Shown in pieces: positions 8,284-16,296 of a stretch of DNA of 45,703 nt (the stretch's first letter is position 1; every line of letters begins with the position of its first letter). Below the pieces are notes generated by a model that had not been told where the DNA came from, did no database searches, and saw only the letters and a list, made by a program, of their open reading frames with translations. A program made the position numbers and the translations under genes. This DNA is from Dongia_A sp044226685. Lineage in GTDB: Bacteria > Pseudomonadota > Alphaproteobacteria > Dongiales > Dongiaceae. The stretch lies in assembly GCA_044226685.1 (NCBI GenBank), contig JBGAGP010000018.1:1-45703 (forward strand), in the 5' to 3' direction.

Positions 8284-9766
8284 GCGCTTCCGGTCCTCCG
8301 TCACGCTGAAGCTGATGCTGGTCTCGGCGGTGTTCCTGATCGTGCCGGCACTGCTCTACGGCCGCTTCGAGCAGGCCGACGCAGAGCGCAAGGCGTTGAT
8401 GGTCAACAACCTGCAGATCCAGGGGCGGCTCGCCGCCCAGGCGCTGCAGGAGAAGCTGATCGCGGCGGGCCCCCGGGCGCCGGTCCAGGCCCAGGATCTG
8501 GTCGATGCGGTCAGCCGCGGTGAGCTGCGGCTGAAGCTGCTGCTGCGGCCGGCCGACAACGCGTCCAGCTACTACTACATCGCCAGCGCCCCACACCTGA
8601 CCGAGGAGCAGCTGAACCAGGGCCGCGACGCGCTGATCGATACCGGCCTGCTGCTGAAGGCGACGGAGAGTTGTGCTGGAAACCGCGCGCTCGCCACGCA
8701 GTTCGAGGGGCCGACCGGCGTCGCCGAACTGCTCACCTCGCTGACGCCATTTCACACCGAACAGGGCTGCTGGCTCGTCGTAACCTCCTATCCGGAGGAC
8801 GATCCGGTCATTGCCTCGCTGACCCGGCCGTTCTCCGCGGCGCCGGAGCTGCGCTGGGCGGCGATGTTCTACGTCGCCATGGCGGTGCTGTCGGTCTGGG
8901 CCGGCTGGTCGATCTGGCAGTCGCTGCGCCGCTTCGGCAGCCTGGCGCGGCGGATGAGCGAGTCCAGCATCGAGCCGTCGACCCGCTTCGTCGACCTGAC
9001 GCCGGTGCAGGAACTGCACCCGATCGCCACCGCGATGGACCGCATGGTGGACACCATGCGCCGCGCCGCCAGCGCCATCCGCGAGGCCGCGGAAGAGAAC
9101 GCCCACGCGCTGAAGGGACCGGTCGCTTCCATCCGCCAGGCGCTGGAAGCTCTGCGCAACTCCAAGCCGGACGAGATCAAGGAGGCGGCGGTCGCCATCG
9201 ACCGCTCGCTGGCCAAGCTGGACGGGCTGATCAGCACGGCGCGGCGGATCGACCACGATATCGCCAGTTCGATCGCCGAGGGCCGGTCGATCATCGATCT
9301 CAGCGCGCTGGCCGCCAACGCTGCGCGCGCCGCGAACGAGCAGCAGATGGAGCAGGACAGCCCGAAGATCGACTGCAAGCTCGTCCCCGACCTTGCCGTG
9401 GTCGGCAGCGAGGAGGCGATCGAGACGGTGCTGGAAAACCTGCTCGACAACGCCGTCGGTTTCTCGCCGCGTGGCAGCACGGTCAAGGTGACCTTGAAGC
9501 GCGCCGGCGACCGCGCGCGGCTTTCGGTCGAGGATCAGGGGCCGGGCGTGCCGCCCGACCTGCTGCCGCACATCTTCGAGCGGCATTTCTCCACCCGCAA
9601 CGGCCACGACGCCTTGCAGGATGACGGCCAGCCGCATTTCGGCCTGGGCCTGGCGATCGTCCGGCGCAACGTGGCCATGCTCGGCGGGGTCGTCTCCGCC
9701 GATAACGGCCCGGATGGCGGCTTCCGCGTCGTCGTCGACCTGCCGCTCGCCTTTCCATTACGGTAG
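8270..9766 (+). CDS. Membrane sensor histidine kinase
   Basis: 498 residues. TM1 lies at about 11-31 and TM2 at about 213-232, flanking a periplasmic sensor of about 180 residues with two Cys (ESCAGN and EQGCWL) that could form a disulfide. A HAMP-like linker leads to the dimerisation helix, with phosphoacceptor His279 in ENAHALKGPVASIRQ. The ATPase domain carries the N box ENLLDNAVGFSPRG, G1 EDQGPGVP, the F box IFERHFS and G2 HFGLGLAIVRRN. The start ATG at 8270 lies inside the end of the response regulator gene behind a GAGGGAG ribosome site. The His-box is HALKGP rather than the usual HELRTP, as in some alphaproteobacterial kinases. The signal it senses is unknown. Confidence 0.93.
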   Translation: MATRERFRSSVTLKLMLVSAVFLIVPALLYGRFEQADAERKALMVNNLQIQGRLAAQALQEKLIAAGPRAPVQAQDLVDAVSRGELRLKLLLRPADNASSYYYIASAPHLTEEQLNQGRDALIDTGLLLKATESCAGNRALATQFEGPTGVAELLTSLTPFHTEQGCWLVVTSYPEDDPVIASLTRPFSAAPELRWAAMFYVAMAVLSVWAGWSIWQSLRRFGSLARRMSESSIEPSTRFVDLTPVQELHPIATAMDRMVDTMRRAASAIREAAEENAHALKGPVASIRQALEALRNSKPDEIKEAAVAIDRSLAKLDGLISTARRIDHDIASSIAEGRSIIDLSALAANAARAANEQQMEQDSPKIDCKLVPDLAVVGSEEAIETVLENLLDNAVGFSPRGSTVKVTLKRAGDRARLSVEDQGPGVPPDLLPHIFERHFSTRNGHDALQDDGQPHFGLGLAIVRRNVAMLGGVVSADNGPDGGFRVVVDLPLAFPLR

Positions 9767-9770
9767 CAAT

Positions 9771-9787
9771 TGTGACCTAAGGTCACA
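9771..9787. promoter_or_regulatory. 17-bp perfect palindrome TGTGACCTAAGGTCACA
   Basis: Eight-base arms around a single central A, beginning 4 bases after the histidine kinase stop. The TGTGA...TCACA ends resemble the CRP/FNR-family consensus, but the spacer is seven rather than six bases, so assignment to CRP is uncertain. It sits about 70-80 bases upstream of the predicted structured RNA and is a good operator candidate for it. Confidence 0.5.
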
Positions 9788-9790
9788 GCC

Positions 9791-9808
9791 GGATCACATG
9801 TTTGATCC
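9791..9808. promoter_or_regulatory. Second inverted repeat GGATCA-N6-TGATCC
   Basis: Six-base arms separated by CATGTT, only three bases after the preceding palindrome. The pair of adjacent dyads suggests a compact regulatory region rather than the 3' end of the kinase gene. Confidence 0.4.
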
Positions 9809-9846
9809 ACGACATTGCGGCTGTCTTCCCCAATATTAAGCTTACT

Positions 9847-10000
9847 GGTTTCTGAAGAACGGGGCGCTTCGGCGCTGCGGTTTGGCGACAGGTCCGACGG
9901 GACCGGCACTCCGTTCCTCAGTGAACGTCCCCGACGCCTCTATCCCCAAGAGAGGCGAAGCCGACGGCAGCCGCAGGCCCTCGCGGCTGCCGTTTTTTTT
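9847..10000 (+). ncRNA. Candidate structured small RNA ending in a strong intrinsic terminator
   Basis: An 11-bp helix with one A-C mismatch (9852-9862 with 9911-9921) encloses two short hairpins: GCGC-TTCG-GCGC (9864-9875, a UUCG tetraloop) and GGTCC-GACG-GGACC (9891-9904). A third hairpin, CGCCTCT/AGAGGCG (9935-9941 with 9951-9957), precedes the terminator at 9964-10000. No open reading frame with a ribosome site explains these helices. The 5' end is a guess: TTGCGG (9815-9820) and TAAGCT (9837-9842), 16 bases apart, could serve as a weak promoter. It could instead be a structured 3' UTR of the kinase mRNA. I do not recognise the family; it lacks the SRP RNA tetraloop motif and the single long 6S-type hairpin. 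Confidence 0.5.
9964..10000 (+). terminator. Rho-independent terminator
   Basis: A perfect 11-bp stem, ACGGCAGCCGC (9964-9974) with GCGGCTGCCGT (9983-9993), has an 8-base loop and runs directly into eight T residues (9993-10000). It terminates plus-strand transcription from the two-component operon or the candidate small RNA, before the convergent regulator gene. Confidence 0.9.
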
Positions 10001-10060
10001 GGGCCGACGCTGGCTTGTCCAGGTTCCGGCCTGTCCGGTTGGGCGCGATACCGCGACGCG

Positions 10061-11152
10061 TCAGGCGCGATCCCGCTCAACCGAATCAAAGCTCAGCATC
10101 AGCCGACGGATTTCCGGACGCAGGGTCTGATCCTGCTTGTGACGCAATTCGGCGCGGAACGCCTGGGGCGTCTGGCGGAATTGTTCGCGGAAGGCGCGCG
10201 AGAACACCGACGGGTAGGAAAAGCCGCAGGCGATCGCCACCTCCCCGATGCTGAATTCCTCATAGAACAACATGTTACGCGCCGCCTGCAGGCGGATGCG
10301 CAGATAGAGCCGCATCGGCGTCACGCCGAAATGCCGCCGGCTGAGCCGGGTGAGGGAGCGCGGCGAGCTCTTCAGCCGTTTCGCCAGCTCATCGAGCGAT
10401 AAGGCGAAATCGAGATTGTTCTCCATCAGGGCCACCAGCCGCCCGGCGAGATTCCCCGGCCGGGCTTGCGCGCGCCCGTCCTGCCGGGGCGCGGGGAGGG
10501 AATCCGGACGCTGCGGCAGCGCGCCCGCGCGCGGCGTATGCACCAGGGCGTTGGCGACCTCGCTGGAGAGCGCGCTGCCGTAGAGCCGGCCGATCACCTC
10601 CAGCATCAGATCGAGCGCCGCGATGCCGCCGGCGCAATAAAGCCGCCGGTCATCGATCAGGAACAGCTGGTCACGCGGCCGCGCCTTGGGGAAGCGCTCG
10701 CGGAACGCCGCGGCGGCCTCCCAATGCAGCACCGTCTCGTTGGCGCCGACCAGACCGGCCTGGGCCAACGCGAAGGCGCCGGTGTCGATGGCGCCGAGAT
10801 TGGCACCGAACCGGGCCAAGGCGCGGAGCACGCCGAGCAGCTGCGGCGAGTTACGCTGGGTCGGCAAATTGCTGGCGAAGATGAGCACATAGGTACGGCT
10901 GGCCTCGCCGGATATCTCGGCGGTCAGCGCGCCGTCGACCGAAAGCCACATGCCGTTGCTGGAGCGAACCGGCAGGCCGGTCTCCGACAGGAAGCGCCAG
11001 CGGAACAACTCCCGGCCGCTGTTCTGGTTGGCGATGCGGAGCGCCTCGCCGGCCAGGATCAGGGCATTCATCGGGAATTCCGGCTGCAGGACGAAGAGGA
11101 ATTCCGGCACCGGCCCCGATGCCGCCGCCGCTGGCCTCCTGCTTTCCGACAT
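10061..11152 (-). CDS. GlxA-type AraC-family transcriptional regulator, copy 1
   Basis: 363 residues from the ATG at 11152 (MSESRRPA), behind a GGTGGGGG purine stretch; a GTG at 11164 in frame is an alternative. The N-terminal two-thirds is a DJ-1/PfpI-like class I amidotransferase-fold domain (FLFVLQPEFPMNALILAGEA, LGAIDTGAFALAQAG, CAGGIAALDLML), the ligand-sensing part in this family. The C-terminal ~110 residues are a double helix-turn-helix AraC domain (LDELAKRLKSSPRSLTRLSR, then IGEVAIACGFSYPSVFSRAF). Known relatives include regulators of betaine, carnitine and arginine catabolism (GbdR, CdhR, ArgR of Pseudomonas). It is divergent from the DapA-like gene and most likely activates it. An Ala/Gly/Arg-rich linker separates the domains. 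Confidence 0.92.
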   Translation of the reverse strand: MSESRRPAAAASGPVPEFLFVLQPEFPMNALILAGEALRIANQNSGRELFRWRFLSETGLPVRSSNGMWLSVDGALTAEISGEASRTYVLIFASNLPTQRNSPQLLGVLRALARFGANLGAIDTGAFALAQAGLVGANETVLHWEAAAAFRERFPKARPRDQLFLIDDRRLYCAGGIAALDLMLEVIGRLYGSALSSEVANALVHTPRAGALPQRPDSLPAPRQDGRAQARPGNLAGRLVALMENNLDFALSLDELAKRLKSSPRSLTRLSRRHFGVTPMRLYLRIRLQAARNMLFYEEFSIGEVAIACGFSYPSVFSRAFREQFRQTPQAFRAELRHKQDQTLRPEIRRLMLSFDSVERDRA

Positions 11153-11180
11153 GGTCGCCCCCACCGCTGCTTGGCCGGAA

Positions 11181-11208
11181 TTGATAAATCTCTGTCCCTT
11201 TCTGTCAA
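11181..11208 (-). promoter_or_regulatory. sigma70-type promoter for GlxA copy 1
   Basis: Read on the minus strand, TTGACA (11208-11203) and TATCAA (11186-11181) are 16 bases apart. The -35 is a perfect consensus match. A start near 11174 leaves a short leader of about 22 bases, containing the ribosome site for the ATG at 11152. Confidence 0.6.
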
Positions 11209-11325
11209 TGCCCTGGCGGGCTTCGGATCAAGATTGCTGAACGGATCGAGCGCTGGCCAGAACCCGGGACCCACCGGGCCGCCGTCGCGCCGGTCCGGCG
11301 ACAAGACGAGTGAAACTGGAGCACC

Positions 11326-11345
11326 CGCAAGACGATGATCTTGCG
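11326..11345. promoter_or_regulatory. Inverted repeat CGCAAGA-N6-TCTTGCG, operator candidate
   Basis: Perfect 7-base arms with a 6-base spacer, centred about 85 bases upstream of the DapA-like gene. Its position is typical of a dimeric activator site. The divergently encoded GlxA-type regulator is the obvious candidate, by inference only. Confidence 0.45.
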
Positions 11346-11419
11346 GCACGGGATGATTTTTCCCGCGATCCGCCGGGGCAATCCCGGCCGGATCTGGCCC
11401 GAGGCAGGAGCGTAAACGC

Positions 11420-12382
11420 GTGGATCCGCAGTATCTGAAGACCCGGCTGGAAGGCTGCTACGTCACCATCCCGACGCCCTTCGCCGACACGCCAGGCCTG
11501 CCGGTCGACGAAGCCGCATTGCGTGCCTATGCCCGCTTCCTGATCGATCACGGGCTTACCACGCGCTATGCCACGTTCCTGGCCGGCGGTGCCGCCGGCG
11601 ATTTCTCCACCATGACCTTCGAGGAGAGGGTGCGCGTCGCCGAATGCGTGCTGGACGAGGTGAACGGCGCAGCCCCGGTCGCCATGGGCGCGCAGACCAC
11701 GTCGACCGCCGAGCTGGTGCGCATCGCCAAGGCGGCGCAGGCCATGGGCGCCGACTTCATCCAGGTCTCCTGCCCGTTCTATTTCACCCATGGCGAGGCG
11801 GATTTCGAGGAATTCGTCCGCGCCGCGGCGGAGGCGGCGCCCGAGATCGGCATCATCATCTACAACACGTTCTGGACGGCGACGAACGTCTCCTTCGGCA
11901 TGGTCGAGCGCCTGGCGCAGATTCCCAACGTGATCGGCCTCAAATGGGCGACGCCGCGCACCGATGCGATGGAATTCGAGGACGTGACCTCGCACTTCTC
12001 GCACCGCTTCACCGTCATCGACAACAACCTGTTCTTCGCCTACAGCGCCATGCCGGCGCTGGGCGCCAAGGCCTTCGAAGTGCACCTGTGCAACTTCTGG
12101 CCGGAATGGGGCATCAAGCTGATCGACGAGGTGAAGGCCGGCAACTACACCGAGATCGCCCGCATGCTGGTGAAGGAGGCCATGCCTTTCTACAAGCTGT
12201 GGGTCGAGATCGAGAAGGGCTTCACCAGCGGCGACGGCTACCTCGACAAGCTCTGCATGGAGTTGATCGGCCTGCCGTCGAGCCGCTGCCGGCCGCCGAC
12301 GCGCGACGTGCGAGGGCCGTATCGCGAGAAGACGCTGGCCATGATGCGCGCCATCGGCGTGCCGCGCCTGGTCGCGCGCTAG
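11420..12382 (+). CDS. Dihydrodipicolinate synthase/N-acetylneuraminate lyase family protein, copy 1
   Basis: A 320-residue TIM-barrel Schiff-base enzyme. GTG start at 11420 with AGGAG nine bases upstream. The landmarks of the family are present: GGAAGD at residues 56-61 (where DapA has GTTGE), Tyr148 in IYNTFWT, and the Schiff-base Lys175 in GLKWATPRTDAM. Unusual conserved blocks shared with the second copy at 34582 are MGAQTT, FIQVSCPFYFTH, EVHLCNFWPEWGIKL and SRCRPPTRDVR. The family includes aldolases, dehydratases (L-2-keto-3-deoxyarabonate, 5-keto-4-deoxyglucarate) and the hydroxyproline-pathway deaminase, so a keto-deoxy acid or cyclic imine acid is the likely substrate. It is not expected to be lysine-biosynthetic DapA. 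It is first in an operon with an NMT1-type importer and an Ldh2-type dehydrogenase. Confidence 0.88.
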   Translation: MDPQYLKTRLEGCYVTIPTPFADTPGLPVDEAALRAYARFLIDHGLTTRYATFLAGGAAGDFSTMTFEERVRVAECVLDEVNGAAPVAMGAQTTSTAELVRIAKAAQAMGADFIQVSCPFYFTHGEADFEEFVRAAAEAAPEIGIIIYNTFWTATNVSFGMVERLAQIPNVIGLKWATPRTDAMEFEDVTSHFSHRFTVIDNNLFFAYSAMPALGAKAFEVHLCNFWPEWGIKLIDEVKAGNYTEIARMLVKEAMPFYKLWVEIEKGFTSGDGYLDKLCMELIGLPSSRCRPPTRDVRGPYREKTLAMMRAIGVPRLVAR

Positions 12383-12446
12383 AGGGATCAAAGAAGAACG
12401 GCCGGTCGCATCGAACCGCGCCGCGTGCAACGAAGGGAGAGGGACC

Positions 12447-13460
12447 ATGAAGACAGTGATGAAGAGACTCGCCGGCGTCGCGCTGATCGCCGCCGCCGGG
12501 CTGACCGTCGCCAGTGTCGCGGCGCGCGCCGAGGATGACGTTCGCCTGCGCCTCAACTGGATGTACTACGGCTCCCATGCCGGCTTCGCGCTGGGCAAGG
12601 ACAAGGGCTACTACAAGGACCAGGGCATCAATCTCGACATCCGCTCCGGCAACGGCTCGGGCTCGGCGCACCGGCTGGTCGCCAACGGCGACAGCACGTT
12701 CTCCTACGGCTCCTGCGCCTCGATGACCAATCTCGCCGCCCAGGGTGCGCCGCTCATCTCCGTCGGCGTGATCGACGCCATGGGCACCGAGGCGATCATC
12801 GTTCAGCCGGATGCCGGCGTGAAGGACATCAAGGACCTGAAGGGCAAGACGCTGCTGACCACCGCCAATGCCGGCGTCAACACCTTCTTCCCGCTGGTGC
12901 TGAAGAATGCCGGCCTGTCGGAGAGCGATGTCAAGATCACCAACGTGCCCGACGGTGCCTTGGTTTCGTCCTACCTGCAGAAGGCGGGTGGCGCGGTCGG
13001 CATCCTGGGCGGGCTCGACGACAAGCCGGCAGAGATCAAGGCCAATGGCGGCGCGGATCCGGTGACCTTCCCGTATTCGGATTACGGCGTGAACCAGGTC
13101 GGCTATTGCATCGTCGCCAACAAGGAAACGGTGGAGAAGAACCCGGACCTGGTGAAGCGCTTCATGGCCGCCACCGTGAAAGCCTACAAGGAGGCCGAGG
13201 CCAATCCCGATGCGGCGGTCGCCTCCATGGCCGACATCGTCGGCGGCACGATGAACGAGGATGCCGGCAAGGCGCAGGCCCGTTCGGTTCTCGATGTCAC
13301 GCTGAGCGTGCTCTATTCCAAGGCCAACAAGGACAAGGTGCTGGGCCTCAACGTGCCGTCCGACTGGGACGACATGCTGACCCTGATGAAGAAGTACAAC
13401 GACCTCAAGACCGACCAGCCGGCGACGGCCTTCTACACCAACGACTTCCTGCCTAAGTGA
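12447..13460 (+). CDS. ABC transporter substrate-binding protein, NMT1/SsuA-like
   Basis: 337 residues. A Sec signal peptide (basic KTVMKR, hydrophobic core, cleavage after AARA near residue 29) exports it to the periplasm. The mature part begins DVRLRLNWMYYGSHAGFALG and continues KGYYKDQGINLDI, the hallmark opening of NMT1/THI5-like binding proteins, which carry pyrimidines, riboflavin, aliphatic sulfonates, nitrate or other small organic molecules. A purine-rich GAAGGGAGAGGGACC ribosome site precedes the ATG. It is followed by a strong stem-loop (13469-13504), which may keep its mRNA level higher than that of the ATPase and permease. The ligand is not evident; the DapA-type and Ldh2-type neighbours point to a carboxylic or imino acid. 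Confidence 0.9.
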   Translation: MKTVMKRLAGVALIAAAGLTVASVAARAEDDVRLRLNWMYYGSHAGFALGKDKGYYKDQGINLDIRSGNGSGSAHRLVANGDSTFSYGSCASMTNLAAQGAPLISVGVIDAMGTEAIIVQPDAGVKDIKDLKGKTLLTTANAGVNTFFPLVLKNAGLSESDVKITNVPDGALVSSYLQKAGGAVGILGGLDDKPAEIKANGGADPVTFPYSDYGVNQVGYCIVANKETVEKNPDLVKRFMAATVKAYKEAEANPDAAVASMADIVGGTMNEDAGKAQARSVLDVTLSVLYSKANKDKVLGLNVPSDWDDMLTLMKKYNDLKTDQPATAFYTNDFLPK

Positions 13461-13468
13461 CTTGCCCC

Positions 13469-13504
13469 ACGGCCGGGAGCGGCCCCCATTCCGCTCCCGG
13501 CCGT
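13469..13504 (+). terminator. Strong intercistronic stem-loop after the binding-protein gene
   Basis: A perfect 14-bp stem, ACGGCCGGGAGCGG with CCGCTCCCGGCCGT, and an 8-base loop (CCCCCATT). Only CTTTG follows, so it is more likely a 3'-end mRNA stabiliser or partial terminator than a full stop, as is common after periplasmic binding-protein genes. Confidence 0.7.
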
Positions 13505-13606
13505 CTTTGCCCCGGCTTCGGCCGCGGATCGAGCGCCCTTGCCCTGCCGGCGATTCCGGGGGACAAGCGCAGGGCGGCTTCACGCTGACATCGGATAGAA
13601 CGGGAT

Positions 13607-14374
13607 ATGGGCGCGGCGCTCGAGATTCGCGGCATCAGCAAGGTTTTCGAATCCGGTGGCGCGGCGGTGCATGCCTTCGGCCCCGCCGACCTGTCGATCG
13701 CGACCGGCGAGTTCGTCTCGCTGCTCGGGCCGTCGGGCTGCGGCAAGTCCACGCTGATGCTGATGCTGGCGGGGCTGCTGGAGGCGAGCAGCGGCGAGAT
13801 CTTCGTCAACGGCGAGAAGGTCGCGGGGCCGCGCACCGACATCGGCATCATGTTCCAGGACAACACGCTCGTCACCTGGCGCGACGTCTGGGGCAACATC
13901 TCGCTGCAGCTGGAGCTGCGCGGCCTCGATCCAAGGCGCTACGAGGCGCGTATCCGTGACTTGCTGAAATCGGTCAAGCTCGAGGGCTTCGAGCATCGCT
14001 ATCCGCACGAGCTCTCCGGCGGCATGCAGCAGCGCGCGGCCTTCTGCCAGGCCATGGTGCATGAGCCGAAGACCGTGCTCCTCGACGAACCGCTCGGCAA
14101 GCTCGACGCGATGACGCGCGAGGCAATCCGCAGCGACCTGCAGGCGCTGTGGATGCAGCACAAGCCGACGGTCATCTTCGTCACCCATTCGATCGAGGAG
14201 GCGGTGCAGCTCTCCAGCCGCGTCTGCGTGGTCAGCCCGCGCCCCGGCCGCATCGACCGGATCATCGACATCGACCTGCCCTGGCCGCGCGACCACGCGG
14301 TCAAGCGCAGCCCGGACTTCATCCGCTATGTCCACGAGATCCAGGAGGTGTTCCATGGCTATGGAATCCTCTAG
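13607..14374 (+). CDS. ABC transporter ATPase, SsuB/TauB-like
   Basis: 255 residues. Walker A GPSGCGKST at 41-49, Q-loop in IMFQDNTLVTWRDVW, signature LSGGMQQR at about 136-143, Walker B VLLDEPLGKLDA at about 158, and the switch His in FVTHSIEEAV. The TLVTW after the Q-loop and the C-terminal DLPWPRD are typical of nitrate/sulfonate/taurine-type importers, matching the NMT1-like binding protein upstream. It drives import together with the permease, whose start overlaps its end by 20 bases. Confidence 0.94.
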   Translation: MGAALEIRGISKVFESGGAAVHAFGPADLSIATGEFVSLLGPSGCGKSTLMLMLAGLLEASSGEIFVNGEKVAGPRTDIGIMFQDNTLVTWRDVWGNISLQLELRGLDPRRYEARIRDLLKSVKLEGFEHRYPHELSGGMQQRAAFCQAMVHEPKTVLLDEPLGKLDAMTREAIRSDLQALWMQHKPTVIFVTHSIEEAVQLSSRVCVVSPRPGRIDRIIDIDLPWPRDHAVKRSPDFIRYVHEIQEVFHGYGIL

Positions 14375-15164
14375 GCGCGGCGGCGCCATGGGCGGAATCT
14401 TGCGCTGGGTGGCGAAGTCGTGGATGGCGATCCTGTTCTTCGCCTGCTTCTTCCTGTTCTGGGAGCTGTCGATCGGCATCTTCAACGTGCCGGCCTACAT
14501 CCTCAACCGGCCCAGCGAGATCGTCACCAACGCCTGGGCCGATCTCGACCGGCTGATCGCCTATACCGGGATCACGGCGCTGGAGACGCTGATCGGCTAC
14601 GTGATCGCCATCTGCGCGGCGGTACCGCTGGGCCTCGCCATCGCCTTCTCCTCGGTATTGCGGCGGACCATCTATCCGTTCTTCGTCAGCGTGGAAATGG
14701 TGCCGAAGATCGCCTTCGCTCCGCTGTTCATCTCCTGGCTCGGCTTCGGCCTGCTGCCGAAGATCATCATCGTGTTCCTGGTCTGCTTCTTCCCCATCGT
14801 GCTGAACGCGATCCTCGCCTTCGGCTCGCTGCCGGAGGAGCTGACCCGCTTCTGCCGCTCGACCGGCGCCGGCCACTTCAAGGTGTTCCTGAAGGTGCGG
14901 TTGCCGGCGGCGTTGCCGCAATGCTTCGTCGGCTTCAAGTATGCGGCGCTCAATGCCACGGTCGGCGCCACCATCGCCGAGTTCATCGGCAGCGACCAGG
15001 GCCTCGGCTTCTACATCCAGATCACCACCGGCAACATGCGCCCCGACCTCGCCTTCGCCGGCATCTTCCTGCTGACCGGGCTGGGCCTGACCCTGTTTGC
15101 GGCGGTGACCCTGGCGGAGCGCCTGCTGATTCCCTGGCACATCTCCATCCGCCGCAATTCCTGA
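14355..15164 (+). CDS. ABC transporter permease, SsuC/TauC-like
   Basis: 269 residues with about six membrane segments. The start is decided by a perfect AGGAGG ribosome site (14343-14348) six bases before the ATG at 14355, inside the end of the ATPase gene. The EAA-type cytoplasmic loop that contacts the ATPase is seen around LPEELTRFCRSTGAGHFKVF, followed by VRLPAALPQCFVGF. It forms the inner-membrane channel of the NMT1-type importer. Confidence 0.93.
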   Translation: MAMESSRRGGAMGGILRWVAKSWMAILFFACFFLFWELSIGIFNVPAYILNRPSEIVTNAWADLDRLIAYTGITALETLIGYVIAICAAVPLGLAIAFSSVLRRTIYPFFVSVEMVPKIAFAPLFISWLGFGLLPKIIIVFLVCFFPIVLNAILAFGSLPEELTRFCRSTGAGHFKVFLKVRLPAALPQCFVGFKYAALNATVGATIAEFIGSDQGLGFYIQITTGNMRPDLAFAGIFLLTGLGLTLFAAVTLAERLLIPWHISIRRNS

Positions 15165-15183
15165 CCCTGCGAGAGCAAGCATC

Positions 15184-16233
15184 ATGACCGACAGCCGTTT
15201 CGACGTCTCCGCCATCACCGAATTCGCCCGCGCCGCGCTGGTGAAGGGCGGCATGCCGGCCGAACCGGCGGAGAGCGTCGCCCGCGTGCTGGTCGAGGCG
15301 GACCTGCTGGGCCACACCACCCACGGCCTGGCGCTGCTCGCCGACTACGTCGAGGAGGTCGAGGAGAATCGCATGGAGGTGACGGGCCGGCCGGCGGTGC
15401 TGGCCGACAAGGGCGCCGTCGCAACCTGGGACGCGCGGCGGCTGCCGGGCATCTGGACCACCGAACTCGCCATTGCCGAGGCTGCGAACAGGGCGCGGCA
15501 ATTCGGCCTTGGCGCGATCGCGTTGCGGCGATCGCATCACATCGCCTGCCTCGCCGCGTTCCTGGAACGGCCGGCGCGCGAAGGGCTGGTGGTGCTGGTC
15601 TTCTCCTCCGATCCCGCCGAATCCCGCGTCGTTCCCTTCGGCGCAGTGACCCCGGTGCTGATGCCCGATCCAGTGGCCATCGGGATTCCCGGCTCTCCCG
15701 ATCCGGTGCTGATCGATATTTCCACCTCGATCACCACGATGGGCCTCACCAACCGCACCAAGCGCGAGGGCGGGCGCATGCCGGGCAAATGGCTGATCGA
15801 CGCCAAGGGCAATCCGACCGACGATCCGAAGGCGATCGACGAAGGCGGTGCGTTGCTGCCGGTCGGTGGCGTCGACCATGGCCATAAGGGCTTCGGCCTC
15901 GGCCTCTGGGTGGAGATGCTGACCCAGGGCCTGTCCGGCTATGGCCGCGCCGACGCGCCGAAGGAGTGGGGCGCCGCGGTGCTGGTGCAGGCCTTCGACC
16001 CCGCGGCCTTCGGCGGCCTCGACGGCTTCCTGCGCCAGGCGGATTTCATCGCCAAGGCCTGCCGCGCGGCCACGCCGGTCTCGGCCGCGTCGCCGGTGCG
16101 CCTGCCGGGCCAGGCCGGCCTGGCGCGGAAGGCGCAGGCGCTGCGCGCGGGCGTGCCGCTCAGCCCACGCATCCTGCAGGGGCTAGAGGGCCTGGCCGGG
16201 AAATTCAGCCTAACGCTGCCGCCGGCGCGCTGA
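15184..16233 (+). CDS. Malate/L-lactate dehydrogenase family (Ldh2) oxidoreductase
   Basis: 349 residues of the NAD(P)-dependent Ldh2 family, which does not use a Rossmann fold and includes L-lactate/malate dehydrogenases, ureidoglycolate dehydrogenase and Delta1-piperideine/pyrroline-2-carboxylate reductases. Recognisable blocks are GHTTHGLALLADYVE (N-terminal), LRRSHHIACLAAFLE with the catalytic His region, the DISTSITTMG segment, and DHGHKGFGLGLWVEML. It follows the importer permease after 19 bases, so it is probably in the same operon. With a DapA-type enzyme and an importer, a keto-acid or cyclic imino acid reductase/dehydrogenase role is likely; the precise substrate is not determined. 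Confidence 0.88.
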   Translation: MTDSRFDVSAITEFARAALVKGGMPAEPAESVARVLVEADLLGHTTHGLALLADYVEEVEENRMEVTGRPAVLADKGAVATWDARRLPGIWTTELAIAEAANRARQFGLGAIALRRSHHIACLAAFLERPAREGLVVLVFSSDPAESRVVPFGAVTPVLMPDPVAIGIPGSPDPVLIDISTSITTMGLTNRTKREGGRMPGKWLIDAKGNPTDDPKAIDEGGALLPVGGVDHGHKGFGLGLWVEMLTQGLSGYGRADAPKEWGAAVLVQAFDPAAFGGLDGFLRQADFIAKACRAATPVSAASPVRLPGQAGLARKAQALRAGVPLSPRILQGLEGLAGKFSLTLPPAR

Positions 16234-16296
16234 CGTCGCATCCACGCAAGAGGGGTTCCGGAAACCGTCTCGATCTGGTCAATTGCCTGTAACATT

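Larger units (their letters stand above)
11153..11419. other. Divergent control region of GlxA copy 1 and DapA-like gene 1
   Basis: A 267-base gap. It holds a good minus-strand promoter for the regulator (11181-11208) and a 7-6-7 inverted repeat (11326-11345) about 75 bases upstream of the DapA-like start. I see no consensus -35 element for the rightward gene, which would fit activator dependence. Confidence 0.5.

Noticed and set aside
9847..9960. SRP (4.5S) RNA or 6S RNA as the identity of the structured region
   Set aside because: The CAGGTCCG-like stretch near 9890 lacks the SRP GGAA tetraloop and symmetric internal loop, and the layout is multibranched rather than one long 6S-type hairpin.
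11420..12382. Assignment as lysine-biosynthetic DapA
   Set aside because: The GTTGE motif is altered to GAAGD, the gene sits in a regulated import operon, and a second near-copy exists in another catabolic operon.
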